Origin: Maribellus sp. CM-23
Lineage (GTDB): Bacteria; Bacteroidota; Bacteroidia; Bacteroidales; Prolixibacteraceae
Direction of reading: 5' to 3'
DNA length: 64,000 nt
NCBI RefSeq assembly: GCF_021354595.1
Contig: NZ_JADWYJ010000001.1
Span: forward strand, 1,031,446 to 1,095,445
Under the pieces are notes generated by a model. It did not search any database. It saw only the letters and a program-made list of their open reading frames with translations, and was not told the origin of the DNA. How positions within the stretch are numbered: the stretch's first letter is position 1; the number at the start of each line of letters is the position of its first letter. Position numbers and translations under genes: made by a program. Below are positions 54,716-63,259 of this stretch, piece after piece.

Positions 54716-55438
54716 TTAATAAAAATGCCTCGAATTCTTGTTCCAGTGCCGAATCATAAAATACCCGAACAACATACCTCCCAGGTGCGCAAAGTGAGCC
54801 ACATTACTTCCGGGCTGTGAAATCCCCAGAATCAACTCAAGTACTCCGTAACCAATCACAAAATACTTTGCTTTGATTGGGATGGGCGGAAAAAGCAGCA
54901 TCAACTCGGTATTGGGGAACAGCATCCCAAAGCCCAGCAAAATCCCAAACACAGCTCCCGACGCACCCACAGTTGGCGTATTCAAAATCATTGTCAGCTT
55001 TTCAGAAAGGCTATTCGGAATGTACTTGCCCTGCATTGCCAGGTCTTTAAAATAATCAAGCTGTTCGGGAGCAATTTTTGAAACCACCGATTGGTACTCA
55101 AGATAATTTACAAAAGTATGCAAAGCTGCCGCACCCAGGCCTGTTACCAGGTAAAAGGTAAGAAACCGTTTGGGTCCCCAAACACTTTCCAACACACGGC
55201 CAAACATATACAAGGCAAACATATTGAAGAAAATATGCCCGATGCTTCCGTGCATAAACATGTGCGTAAACAACTGGTGCAGCCTGAAATGATCGGATGC
55301 GGGAAAATACAAACCCAGGTATTTGTACAAATCAATGCCGGCTTGCTCGAGCACCACCGTCATAAGAAAAAACAATGCGTTTACCAGGATCAGGTTTTTT
55401 ACCACCGGAGGCATATTGAGTACAGGTCTGTAATTCAT
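54716..55438 (-). CDS. Rhomboid intramembrane serine protease (compact form)
   Basis: 240 residues, essentially just the membrane core. Catalytic Ser160 in VGASGAVFGIL and His218 in NVAHFAHLGG; the HGSIGHIFFNMFALYMFG block (residues ~63-80) forms the typical HxxxN loop. The long loop at 110-150 with IAPEQLDYF is a common insertion in Bacteroidota rhomboids. It is the first of two tandem rhomboid genes, 15 bp apart, behind mutL. Confidence 0.94.
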   Translation of the reverse strand: MNYRPVLNMPPVVKNLILVNALFFLMTVVLEQAGIDLYKYLGLYFPASDHFRLHQLFTHMFMHGSIGHIFFNMFALYMFGRVLESVWGPKRFLTFYLVTGLGAAALHTFVNYLEYQSVVSKIAPEQLDYFKDLAMQGKYIPNSLSEKLTMILNTPTVGASGAVFGILLGFGMLFPNTELMLLFPPIPIKAKYFVIGYGVLELILGISQPGSNVAHFAHLGGMLFGYFMIRHWNKNSRHFY

Positions 55439-55446
55439 ATTCCAAA

Positions 55447-55474
55447 AGTTAGAAGTCGGAAGTTAGAAGTCGGA
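55447..55474. repeat. 14-bp tandem repeat upstream of the rhomboid pair
   Basis: AGTTAGAAGTCGGA occurs twice head to tail (55447-55460, 55461-55474), just upstream of the rhomboid start and about 115 bp after the mutL stop. Probably a mobile short-repeat type common in the phylum. Confidence 0.6.
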
Positions 55475-55590
55475 ACAAAACCGTCTCAAAAACTACCGAT
55501 TTTTTATTATAAAAACTAAACATTCATTTCAGGCTGGAAGTTTACAATAGCCGTTCCATTTTATCATTCGCTGAAAATAGCGACAATCTG

Positions 55591-57450
55591 TCATCTTAAA
55601 AAACCTTTTTCAATGTCTTCAAGAGGAATGATGTTCAGCACTTTCTTCCCGTCGGGGGTAAAATTTGGCGTGGAGCAGGCAAAAAGATTATCGATCAAAT
55701 GATCCACTTCCTCCTGCTTCAGGTCAATGCCGTAATTCAGCGCCGAAGCTTTTGCCAGCGAAAGTGCAATCTGTTCTTTTGCCTTGGTGCGTGCATCCAC
55801 CGGCGAATTTTTATATTCTTCCAGTAATTTTTCAACGATCAATTCCGGAGAGGTAACATCCAAAACCCCGGGAGTTCCGTTTATAACAAAGGTGTCCTTT
55901 CCAAATTCACGGATATCAAATCCCAGCGACAGCAAATCTTCAAGAATCGATCTCAACACCGCTGCATCGGCCGGGTTCAGCTCGATGGTTTGCGGGAAAA
56001 GCTGTTGCTGGCTGGCCACCGAATCCGATTTCAGCACTTCCAAAAACTGCTCGAACAAAATACGTTCGTGAGCACGCCGCTGGTCTATCACCATCAATCC
56101 CGATTTCACCGGGGTAAGAATATAACGCTGTTTAAGTTGAAGCACTTTTTTGCCGGTAAAATGCTCGGCCCGTGCCTCCGAAAAATCAACCGACTGTTTT
56201 ACAGCAATCGGTTCGTTCTCTGTCTTTATTTTTAGTTGAACTCCTTCGTACAAATCTTCCCAGTTATCCAGGTTCTTCTTCTCGCGAAAAGTGCTGGTTG
56301 AAGAGGGCGTATAACTTCCTCCCGAATGCTGTTTGTCGGTATCAAACGGATTGTAATCGGGATTGATCTTGATATCGGGGAAGCGAATTCCTTCCGCGCT
56401 GCGCTTAGGCACCGGAATATCGATGCTTCCACTTTGGTCAAAATCGATGGACGGAACCACATTGTGTTTTCCAAGTGATTCACGTATGGCCGCATGAATA
56501 ATCGGCCAGATATCCCGTTCGTTTTCAAACTTAATTTCGGTTTTTGTCGGATGTACGTTGATATCGATGCTTCCCGGATCCAGTTCCAGAAACAAAAAAT
56601 ACGAAGGGTACGAATCGGGCGGCAACAGTTGCTCGTAGGCTTGCATTATTGCCTTGTGAAAATAAGGATGGCGCATAAACCTGCCGTTGACAAAAAAGAA
56701 CTGCTCTCCCATTGTTTTCCGGGCAAATTTTGGCTGCCCAATAAACCCAAAGATCTTTACAATGCTAGTATCTTCGTCGACATTCACCAGGCTTTGCGCC
56801 AGGCTTTTCCCAAATACATCCACAATCCGCTTGCGGTAATTGGCTGCCGGAAGTTCGTAAACCGGTGTTCCGTTGTGGATGAGCGAAAAGCGGATTTCGG
56901 GATTGGGCAGCGCCACCCGTTGAACTTCCCAAATAATATGTTTTAACTCGGTTGAATTGGCTTTCAGAAATTTCCGGCGGGCTGGCACATTGAAAAACAG
57001 GTTTTTGATCAGAAAATTTGTCCCGTTGTTTACACCGGCCGGTTCCTGGGTTTTTACTTCGGAACCAATAATATGGATAAACGTTCCCAGTTCATCTTCC
57101 ACTTTTTTGGTACGCAGCTCCACATCGGCAATGGCCGCAATCGAAGCCAGCGCTTCGCCCCTGAAACCCATGGTGCGAATGCAAAAAAGATCGTTGGCAT
57201 TTTTTATTTTCGAGGTAGCATGCCGCTCAAAAGCCATTCGTGCATCGGTGGGCGACATACCACAACCGTTATCACTGATCTGAATCAGCGTTTTTCCTGC
57301 ATCTTTTATGTTGATGGTTATTTCCGTGGCCCCGGCATCGAGTGCATTTTCTACCAATTCTTTCACCACTGATGCCGGGCGTTGAATGACCTCGCCCGCA
57401 GCTATCTGGTTGGCAACTGCATCGGGTAATAACTGGATGATATCGCTCAA
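55591..57450 (-). CDS. mutL: DNA mismatch repair protein MutL
   Basis: 619 residues. The N-terminal GHKL ATPase shows IAAGEVIQRPASVVKELVENALDAGA, ISDNGCGM, FERHATSKI and TMGFRGEALASI. The central domain carries INVHPTKTEIKFENE. The C-terminal dimerisation/endonuclease domain begins near LQLKQRYILTPVKSGLMVIDQRRAHERILFE. The metal-binding motif DQHA(x)2E(x)4E appears as DQRRAHERILFE, with His replaced by Arg, so endonuclease activity may be altered or absent, as in some other Bacteroidota. MutL couples MutS mismatch recognition to strand removal. It heads a possible operon with the tandem rhomboids. Confidence 0.96.
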   Translation of the reverse strand: MSDIIQLLPDAVANQIAAGEVIQRPASVVKELVENALDAGATEITINIKDAGKTLIQISDNGCGMSPTDARMAFERHATSKIKNANDLFCIRTMGFRGEALASIAAIADVELRTKKVEDELGTFIHIIGSEVKTQEPAGVNNGTNFLIKNLFFNVPARRKFLKANSTELKHIIWEVQRVALPNPEIRFSLIHNGTPVYELPAANYRKRIVDVFGKSLAQSLVNVDEDTSIVKIFGFIGQPKFARKTMGEQFFFVNGRFMRHPYFHKAIMQAYEQLLPPDSYPSYFLFLELDPGSIDINVHPTKTEIKFENERDIWPIIHAAIRESLGKHNVVPSIDFDQSGSIDIPVPKRSAEGIRFPDIKINPDYNPFDTDKQHSGGSYTPSSTSTFREKKNLDNWEDLYEGVQLKIKTENEPIAVKQSVDFSEARAEHFTGKKVLQLKQRYILTPVKSGLMVIDQRRAHERILFEQFLEVLKSDSVASQQQLFPQTIELNPADAAVLRSILEDLLSLGFDIREFGKDTFVINGTPGVLDVTSPELIVEKLLEEYKNSPVDARTKAKEQIALSLAKASALNYGIDLKQEEVDHLIDNLFACSTPNFTPDGKKVLNIIPLEDIEKGFLR

Positions 57451-57495
57451 AGTAAGATTTTTATTCGATTAAAAATGAGTAGTAGAACAGTTTGA

Positions 57496-57804
57496 TTAGC
57501 CTAAAAAGTCAGAATAAAAAAACAGGTAAAGAACCAATGCAAGGATCAGGATGATCCAGATCAAGCGGCGGCTTTGCGACCTGCGCGCATCTTCCGAAGT
57601 GCGCGAAAGTCCTCCCTGCGAACGGAACTGCCCTTTAACGTTTGGACGATAAGGTCTTCCGTCATCTACTTTTTCATCCACAATTCCCATTTCCTCCTTT
57701 ATCCTGCGTTCGCGTTCATCCCTTGCTTCCTTGTCAGGATCCCAAAAACGGGGAGTAATACCGAACTTCTTCGCTCCGGGTGTATGAAAAAATCTGCCAA
57801 TCAT
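57496..57804 (-). CDS. Small protein with C-terminal membrane helix, unknown function
   Basis: 102 residues from the ATG at 57804; a TTG at 57825 is also in frame. The N-terminal 75 residues are charged (FWDPDKEARDERERRIKEEMG, RRSQSRR), the end is one hydrophobic helix (LIWIILILALVLYLFFYSDFLG). The start MIGRFFHTPGAKKFGITPRFWDPDKEA is a sequence I have the impression is conserved next to mutL in many Bacteroidota, but its function is not known. A tail-anchored protein is likely. It ends 46 bp upstream of mutL. Confidence 0.75.
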   Translation of the reverse strand: MIGRFFHTPGAKKFGITPRFWDPDKEARDERERRIKEEMGIVDEKVDDGRPYRPNVKGQFRSQGGLSRTSEDARRSQSRRLIWIILILALVLYLFFYSDFLG

Positions 57805-57896
57805 TGTCTTAGAATTTATGTACAAAGATAACCTTTATCCGCAAAAATTATTCCATTGGCCCCACCTGATCCTGAAAGAAAACCGGATAAAATGCA

Positions 57897-59045
57897 TCAA
57901 AGCGACTTCTCAAGTATCCAGGTTAACTGTTCGTCGTTTAACTCAAGCGGGTTTCCTTTCATGCTGCTGGCAGCCTTTGCTTTTTGCACCAGTACCGGAA
58001 AATCATCCGGAGTTAGGCCAAATGCCGCCAGTGACGGGACATTTAATTCTGAAATCAGATTTTCGGCCCAAACTACAGCATCTTCTGCTTTTGCCAGTTC
58101 ACTCCCGGTAAGAATCCGGGCCAGCTCGTCGTATTTTGCAACACTGCAACCTTTTTCTTTCAAGGCCTCAATGTTGGTTTCCATTACCGCTGCCATCAGG
58201 CTGGCACAAACCGTTCCGTGCGGAATCGGATATAAACCGCCCATCGGCCCGGCAAAACCATGAACTGCTCCCAGTTTTACATTGGCCAATGCCATTCCGC
58301 CCAGCAAACTTGCCATCGACATATCAGTTCTGGCAGCCTCATCGTCTCCTTTTTGACACGCTTTTGCCAACGACCTGGCAATGCGTTGCAAGCCTTCCCG
58401 GCAGATCATATCATTAAACGGATTGGCCTGGTTCGAAACAAAAGTTTCCATCAGGTGCGTAAAGGCATCGAGCCCGGTGCTCGCGGTCAGAGCCGGCGAC
58501 ATAGAGTAAGTCAGTGTTGGATCGACCACCGCTACATCAGGATACATAAAATTGCTTCGAAGACTCACCTTCACATTGTTTTCAGGAGATTTGATCACCG
58601 AATTTTTAGTGACTTCGGCACCGGTTCCTGATGTGGTCGGAATCGCAATACATGGCAATGATTTCTGGGTCAAGGCTTTTCCATGCCCGATCACCTCCAG
58701 GTAATCAAGCAAATCTCCCGGATTTGTTGCCATGGCCGCAATGGCTTTTCCGGCATCCATCACACTTCCTCCACCCAAAGCAAGCACCACCCCACACTTT
58801 GTACTGCGAGCCAGTTCGGTACCTTTACTAATCAGATGAGTAGTGGGTTCCGATTCAACGGAAAAGAAAAAAACCTCTGTGCCGGGCACAAGCTTTTCGG
58901 ACAAAGCAACCGCCCGTTCCGGGTTCTTTCCCGTAACAATCAACACTTTTCTTCCATATCCCGAAATCAAGCCCGGAACCTTGTTTACGGCATCGTTGCC
59001 AAATAAAATCTGCGATGCCGTTGCAAATGAAAAACTAAATGACAT
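57897..59045 (-). CDS. Iron-containing (group III) alcohol dehydrogenase
   Basis: 382 residues. Nucleotide-binding part: VLALGGGSVMDAGKAIAAM with the GGGS motif. Metal part: Asp/His ligands in DAFTHLMETFVS, GAVHGFAGPMGGLYPIPHGTVCASL. The length and order match Fe-dependent alcohol dehydrogenases. It interconverts alcohols and aldehydes with NAD(P)H; the substrate, perhaps lactaldehyde or butanol-like, is not set by the sequence. Located 47 bp after a small ABM-fold gene on the same strand, probably co-transcribed. Confidence 0.9.
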   Translation of the reverse strand: MSFSFSFATASQILFGNDAVNKVPGLISGYGRKVLIVTGKNPERAVALSEKLVPGTEVFFFSVESEPTTHLISKGTELARSTKCGVVLALGGGSVMDAGKAIAAMATNPGDLLDYLEVIGHGKALTQKSLPCIAIPTTSGTGAEVTKNSVIKSPENNVKVSLRSNFMYPDVAVVDPTLTYSMSPALTASTGLDAFTHLMETFVSNQANPFNDMICREGLQRIARSLAKACQKGDDEAARTDMSMASLLGGMALANVKLGAVHGFAGPMGGLYPIPHGTVCASLMAAVMETNIEALKEKGCSVAKYDELARILTGSELAKAEDAVVWAENLISELNVPSLAAFGLTPDDFPVLVQKAKAASSMKGNPLELNDEQLTWILEKSL

Positions 59046-59092
59046 ACAAAGAAATTTACTCCCGGAGATCCAGCTGTTCCAACTATTGAAAA

Positions 59093-59401
59093 TTACTCCC
59101 AGCTTTCGTCTTCCGGAAAAACATTATAAAATACAGAGGATGTGCGTGGTTCGGCCATCATGTCTGAAACGGTTTCGCGCCATCGCTGATAATGTTCCGT
59201 CATTTTATGCCGTGCCGGATCTTCGTAGTGCCGGTAAACTTCCACGAGAACAAAGCGGGTCGGGTCGTCTTGTTGTTGCACAATATCGAAGCGCGCAACC
59301 CCCGGCTCCAAAAGACTGTTCTTTGCATTCTCGATAGTAGCCTCCATAAAATCCTCTACATAATCTTTTTTTACATGAACAAAAACATGAACGATGTACA
59401 T
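59093..59401 (-). CDS. Antibiotic biosynthesis monooxygenase-fold protein (LsrG-like)
   Basis: 102 residues. The ABM ferredoxin-like fold shows [73 protein letters not shown], as in LsrG and YgiN. Members are small monooxygenases or isomerases acting on quinones, autoinducer phosphates or aldehydes; the exact reaction is open. The start ATG is at 59401. It precedes the Fe-alcohol dehydrogenase, so the pair may detoxify or process a small carbonyl compound. Confidence 0.86.
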   Translation of the reverse strand: MYIVHVFVHVKKDYVEDFMEATIENAKNSLLEPGVARFDIVQQQDDPTRFVLVEVYRHYEDPARHKMTEHYQRWRETVSDMMAEPRTSSVFYNVFPEDESWE

Positions 59402-59541
59402 AACTTTGCTTTTTTATTTTCAGACACTTGAACACCCAACGCACAATCATCGGGCTCTACAAAATTGGAAAATATTTCCTGAAACACTCCAACCTTTTCA
59501 AACATAATTTGATAGGAAAAATACACTCTCAAAACAACCGG

Positions 59542-60606
59542 CTACAGCCACTTTTTTCGCTTGAAATAATAGAGCAAACCACCTGCCAGCAATAAAATGA
59601 TCACCCAAAGAATGGGGTAAGAATACTTGTAATCGAGCTCGGGCATGTACCTGAAATTCATCCCGTAAATGCCGGCAACAAAAGTCAGGGGAATGAAAAT
59701 GGATGCAAAAATGGTAAGTGTTTTCATCACTTCGTTCATCTTGTTGCTCATGTTGGAGTTGTAGATATTGAGCTGATCCGAAACCAGGCTGTTGTAAAGC
59801 TCGATGGCATCGGTACATTGCACTGCCAGTTCGTACAAGTCGGCCAGAAATTTCTGATTCTTCTCCTGAATATAGGAATCTTCGGTACGATTAAGTAGAA
59901 CCAAAAAATCGCGGACCGGCCGGATTGACTTACGCAGATAGTTCAACTCCGTTTTAAACTGATAGATCTCTTCCACTATTTTTGTATCCATTTGCCTAAA
60001 CAACCGGTCTTCAAGGTCTTCCACCTTTGTTCCGATGTTTTCAATCAAGATGGTATAATTATCAACGATTGTATCCATCAGAGCATATGCGAGGTAATCA
60101 TTCCCGTGACTACGAATCCGGCCTTTGTTTTTACGAATCCGTTCGCGCACGGGGGTAAACACATCTCCCCTCCGCTCCTGCAAGGTAATAATACAGTCTT
60201 TCCGAAGGATAATGGTGATTTGCTCTGCATGAATCCTGTTCGAATTCTCAACCTGGTGCATCATTTTCATGATAAAAGCATCGTAGGTCTCTCCGTTATC
60301 GTATTTGGGCTGCTGGTCGGTGTTCAGAATATCTTCGAGCAAAAGCGCCGGGAGTTCAAACTCAGAACCCAGGGTTTGAATCATATCCAGGTCGTGTATC
60401 CCGTATATATTGATCCAGTTAACAGCTTCCGGATTTATTTTGTCCAAAGCTTCGCGGGTGCTGCTCACTTCTTCTTCCACCAGGGTTTCAGTATCAATCT
60501 GCATGTACTGAATGATGGTTTTTTCCATCTTTTGTTTTCCGATCAGCACCAGCGATCCCGGTACCAGTCCTTTTGCCTTTGAGCGGTCTTTTAAAAATCG
60601 GGCCAT
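59542..60606 (-). CDS. corA: CorA-family magnesium/cobalt transporter
   Basis: 354 residues. Cytosolic N-terminal domain (INPEAVNWINIYGIHDLDMIQTLGSEFELPALLLEDILNTDQQPK), long stalk helix (ELNYLRKSIRPVRDFLVLLNR), and two C-terminal membrane helices. The selectivity motif is GMN at 315-317 (FVAGIYGMNFRYMPEL). It forms a pentameric channel for Mg2+ uptake in the inner membrane. Typical CorA length. It stands alone between the ABM gene and the der terminator. Confidence 0.96.
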   Translation of the reverse strand: MARFLKDRSKAKGLVPGSLVLIGKQKMEKTIIQYMQIDTETLVEEEVSSTREALDKINPEAVNWINIYGIHDLDMIQTLGSEFELPALLLEDILNTDQQPKYDNGETYDAFIMKMMHQVENSNRIHAEQITIILRKDCIITLQERRGDVFTPVRERIRKNKGRIRSHGNDYLAYALMDTIVDNYTILIENIGTKVEDLEDRLFRQMDTKIVEEIYQFKTELNYLRKSIRPVRDFLVLLNRTEDSYIQEKNQKFLADLYELAVQCTDAIELYNSLVSDQLNIYNSNMSNKMNEVMKTLTIFASIFIPLTFVAGIYGMNFRYMPELDYKYSYPILWVIILLLAGGLLYYFKRKKWL

Positions 60607-60674
60607 TGCAAGAATGTTTTCTTAAAGATACTATTTAAACAAGTTAGTCCAAATTGACTGTTAATACCTATTAA

Positions 60675-60711
60675 CAAAAAACTCCATCCGAAACGCATTG
60701 TTCAAATGGAG
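60675..60711 (-). terminator. Rho-independent terminator of der
   Basis: On the minus strand CTCCAT-TTGAAC, a short loop, and GTTTCGG-ATGGAG pair over about 12 bp with G-U pairs and one bulge, followed by TTTTTTG. It lies 30 bp after the der stop. Confidence 0.72.
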
Positions 60712-60740
60712 CATTGTATCTTTTTTTGAAGATTCTATTC

Positions 60741-62051
60741 CTATTTCTGGCGGAAAAAGATCTGAATCGGCACGCCGGTAAAATTAAAGTTATCGCGCAA
60801 CTGGTTTTCGATATAACGTTTGTACGGTTCGCGAATGTATTGCGGCAGGTTGGCAAACAAGGCAAACGTTGGTGTTGGCGATGGCAACTGCGTACAGTAT
60901 TTAATTTTGACAAACTTGCCTTTTACTGCGGGTGGCCCGTAGTTCTCAATGGCTTCGAGCAACACTTCGTTCAATTCCGAAGTTTTAATACGCTGCTTGC
61001 GGTTTTCGTGCACTTCCATGGCTGTTTCGAGCGCTTTGTGCACACGTTGTTTGGTAAGTGCCGAAATGAAAATGATTGGCACATCGGTAAACGGTGCAAA
61101 ACGTTCCTGAATTTGTTCGGCAAATTTCTTGGTAGAATGCGTATCCTTTTCAATCAAATCCCACTTGTTTACCAGCACCACAACTCCTTTTTTATTGCGA
61201 ACGATCAGGTTGAAAATATTCACATCCTGCGCCTCCACTCCACGGGTGGCATCAAGAATCAGTAAACACACATCCGAGCTTTCGATGGTACGAACCGAGC
61301 GCAACACCGAGTAAAACTCAAGATCTTCGTTCACTTTTCCCTTCTTCCGCAAACCGGCGGTGTCCACAATCATAAAATCGTGTCCGAATTTGTTGTAGCG
61401 CGTATGAATGGAATCACGGGTGGTACCTGCTACATCAGTTACAATGTTGCGGTTTTCCCCGATCAATGCATTGATAAATGACGATTTACCTACATTCGGC
61501 CTTCCCACTACCGACAAGTGAGGCAATTCGTGCTCCTCTTCCACATCCGATGTTTTGGGAAGTTTATCCACCAGTACATCAAGCATATCGCCGGTACCGC
61601 TACCTGTCATTGAAGAAATGCAGAAAATCTCTCCCAAGCCCAGGCCGTAGAATTCCTGTGCATCCATGATACGCTGATTGTTATCCACTTTGTTAACTAC
61701 CAGCACCACTTCTTTTTTACTTCTGCGAAGGATGTTTGCGACGGCATCATCAAGATCGGTTATCCCGGATTCAACATCAACTACAAACATTATCACATCC
61801 GCCTCATCGATTGCCAGGTGCACCTGCTTGTTGATCTCCGCTTCAAATACATCATCCGAATTTACCACGTAGCCTCCGGTATCGATCACCGAAAATTCCA
61901 CGCCGTTCCACTGGCTTTTCCCGTAATTGCGGTCGCGGGTTACACCGGCCGTTTCATCCACGATGGCTTTTCGCTGTTCAATCAAACGGTTAAAAAGCGT
62001 GGATTTTCCAACGTTGGGTCTTCCTACAATTGCTACTATTTTGCTGCTCAT
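60741..62051 (-). CDS. der: Ribosome-assembly GTPase Der (EngA)
   Basis: 436 residues. Two tandem G domains, the hallmark of Der: first P loop [14 protein letters not shown] near residue 10 with NKVD, second P loop [14 protein letters not shown] near ~185 with NKWD. A C-terminal KH-like domain ends IQIFFRQK. It binds 50S precursors and is essential in most bacteria. It follows era on the same strand with 96 bp between them. Confidence 0.97.
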   Translation of the reverse strand: MSSKIVAIVGRPNVGKSTLFNRLIEQRKAIVDETAGVTRDRNYGKSQWNGVEFSVIDTGGYVVNSDDVFEAEINKQVHLAIDEADVIMFVVDVESGITDLDDAVANILRRSKKEVVLVVNKVDNNQRIMDAQEFYGLGLGEIFCISSMTGSGTGDMLDVLVDKLPKTSDVEEEHELPHLSVVGRPNVGKSSFINALIGENRNIVTDVAGTTRDSIHTRYNKFGHDFMIVDTAGLRKKGKVNEDLEFYSVLRSVRTIESSDVCLLILDATRGVEAQDVNIFNLIVRNKKGVVVLVNKWDLIEKDTHSTKKFAEQIQERFAPFTDVPIIFISALTKQRVHKALETAMEVHENRKQRIKTSELNEVLLEAIENYGPPAVKGKFVKIKYCTQLPSPTPTFALFANLPQYIREPYKRYIENQLRDNFNFTGVPIQIFFRQK

Positions 62052-62147
62052 TTCTTTCTTCTTTGTTTAAGGACCAAAGTCCGGTGTTTCCTGTTATTGC
62101 CTAACAAGAAATTCTCATTACTCACTACTAAATACTCTCTGCTGGAA

Positions 62148-63032
62148 TTAATACGCGTCGTAACCAAATTTCTTCAGCTGACGGTCTGTTTCCCGCCAGT
62201 CCCTGGCCACTTTCACATACAATTCGAGGAATATTTTTTTATCGAAAAACTCTTCTGCATCTGCGCGCGCTTCAGAGCCCACTCTTTTAATCATTTTCCC
62301 CTGGTGCCCGATAATGATTCCTTTCTGGCTATCGCGCGAAACATAAATCACGGCTCTTATATTGATCAGTTTGTCCGTTTCCTTGAACTCTTCCACTTCC
62401 ACTTCCACCGAATAAGGAATTTCCTTTTGGTAGTTCAACAAAATCTTTTCGCGGATAATTTCCTGTACAAAAAAGCGTTCGTTCCGGTCGGTCAGTTCAT
62501 CTTTTGGGAAGAATGGCGGACTTTCGGGCAACAACTCCAGGATGCGGTCGAAGATCGGTGCAATGTTAAATTTTTCGAGCGCCGAAATCGGAAAAACATC
62601 CGCGCCCGGAAAAACATCTCTCCAGTAATCGTAAAGTTTTAGCACTTCTTCCTGGTTCGACAAATCGATCTTGTTGATCAATACAATCACCGGCATATTC
62701 GACTTACGTACCTTTTCAATGTACTCCGGATTTTTGTCACTCTTTTCCTTTACATCGGTTACAAACAAAATCACATCCGCGTCGATCAGCGCCGAATCAA
62801 CAAATTTCATCATCGATTCCTGCAGTTTGTAACTGGGTTTCAGAATACCGGGTGTATCCGAGTAAACGATCTGGAATTCATCGCCACTAACAATGCCTTT
62901 GATGCGGTGGCGGGTGGTTTGCATTTTTTGGGTGATAATGGAGAGTTTTTCTCCAACGAGTGCGTTCATGATCGTGGATTTCCCTACGTTGGGATTTCCA
63001 ACAATGTTCACAAAGCCTGCTTTATGTGTCAT
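62148..63032 (-). CDS. era: Ribosome-assembly GTPase Era
   Basis: 294 residues. G domain with P loop GNPNVGKSTIMNAL, switch TTRHRIKGI, DTPGI and NKID, then a KH domain with GHQGKMIKRVGSEARADAEEFF and the ending LELYVKVARDWRETDRQLKKFGY. It binds the 16S rRNA 3' end in 30S maturation. Standard length. Era and der lie together, a frequent arrangement in the phylum. Confidence 0.97.
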   Translation of the reverse strand: MTHKAGFVNIVGNPNVGKSTIMNALVGEKLSIITQKMQTTRHRIKGIVSGDEFQIVYSDTPGILKPSYKLQESMMKFVDSALIDADVILFVTDVKEKSDKNPEYIEKVRKSNMPVIVLINKIDLSNQEEVLKLYDYWRDVFPGADVFPISALEKFNIAPIFDRILELLPESPPFFPKDELTDRNERFFVQEIIREKILLNYQKEIPYSVEVEVEEFKETDKLINIRAVIYVSRDSQKGIIIGHQGKMIKRVGSEARADAEEFFDKKIFLELYVKVARDWRETDRQLKKFGYDAY

Positions 63033-63259
63033 TATTTCAATTTTAGGTGATCCTTCCTTTTCAGGAATTCTAAATAAATTACTAAAAATCAGCGCAAAGA
63101 TAATTGTTTTGGTGAATAATACGAATACTGAATTTTACTTTCACTTTTTTATTAAAAATCCGGTAATACTCCTCGCTTTAAGCAAGTTAAAACCTAGGAA
63201 AAGTGCCCTGTTTTTCTTATATTAAAGAATAAGGGTTTCCATTTAAAAAAATCAAAGCC

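Noticed and set aside
61818..62642. Long plus-strand open frame across the era-der junction
   Set aside because: It covers two well-supported genes on the other strand and contains no known domain.
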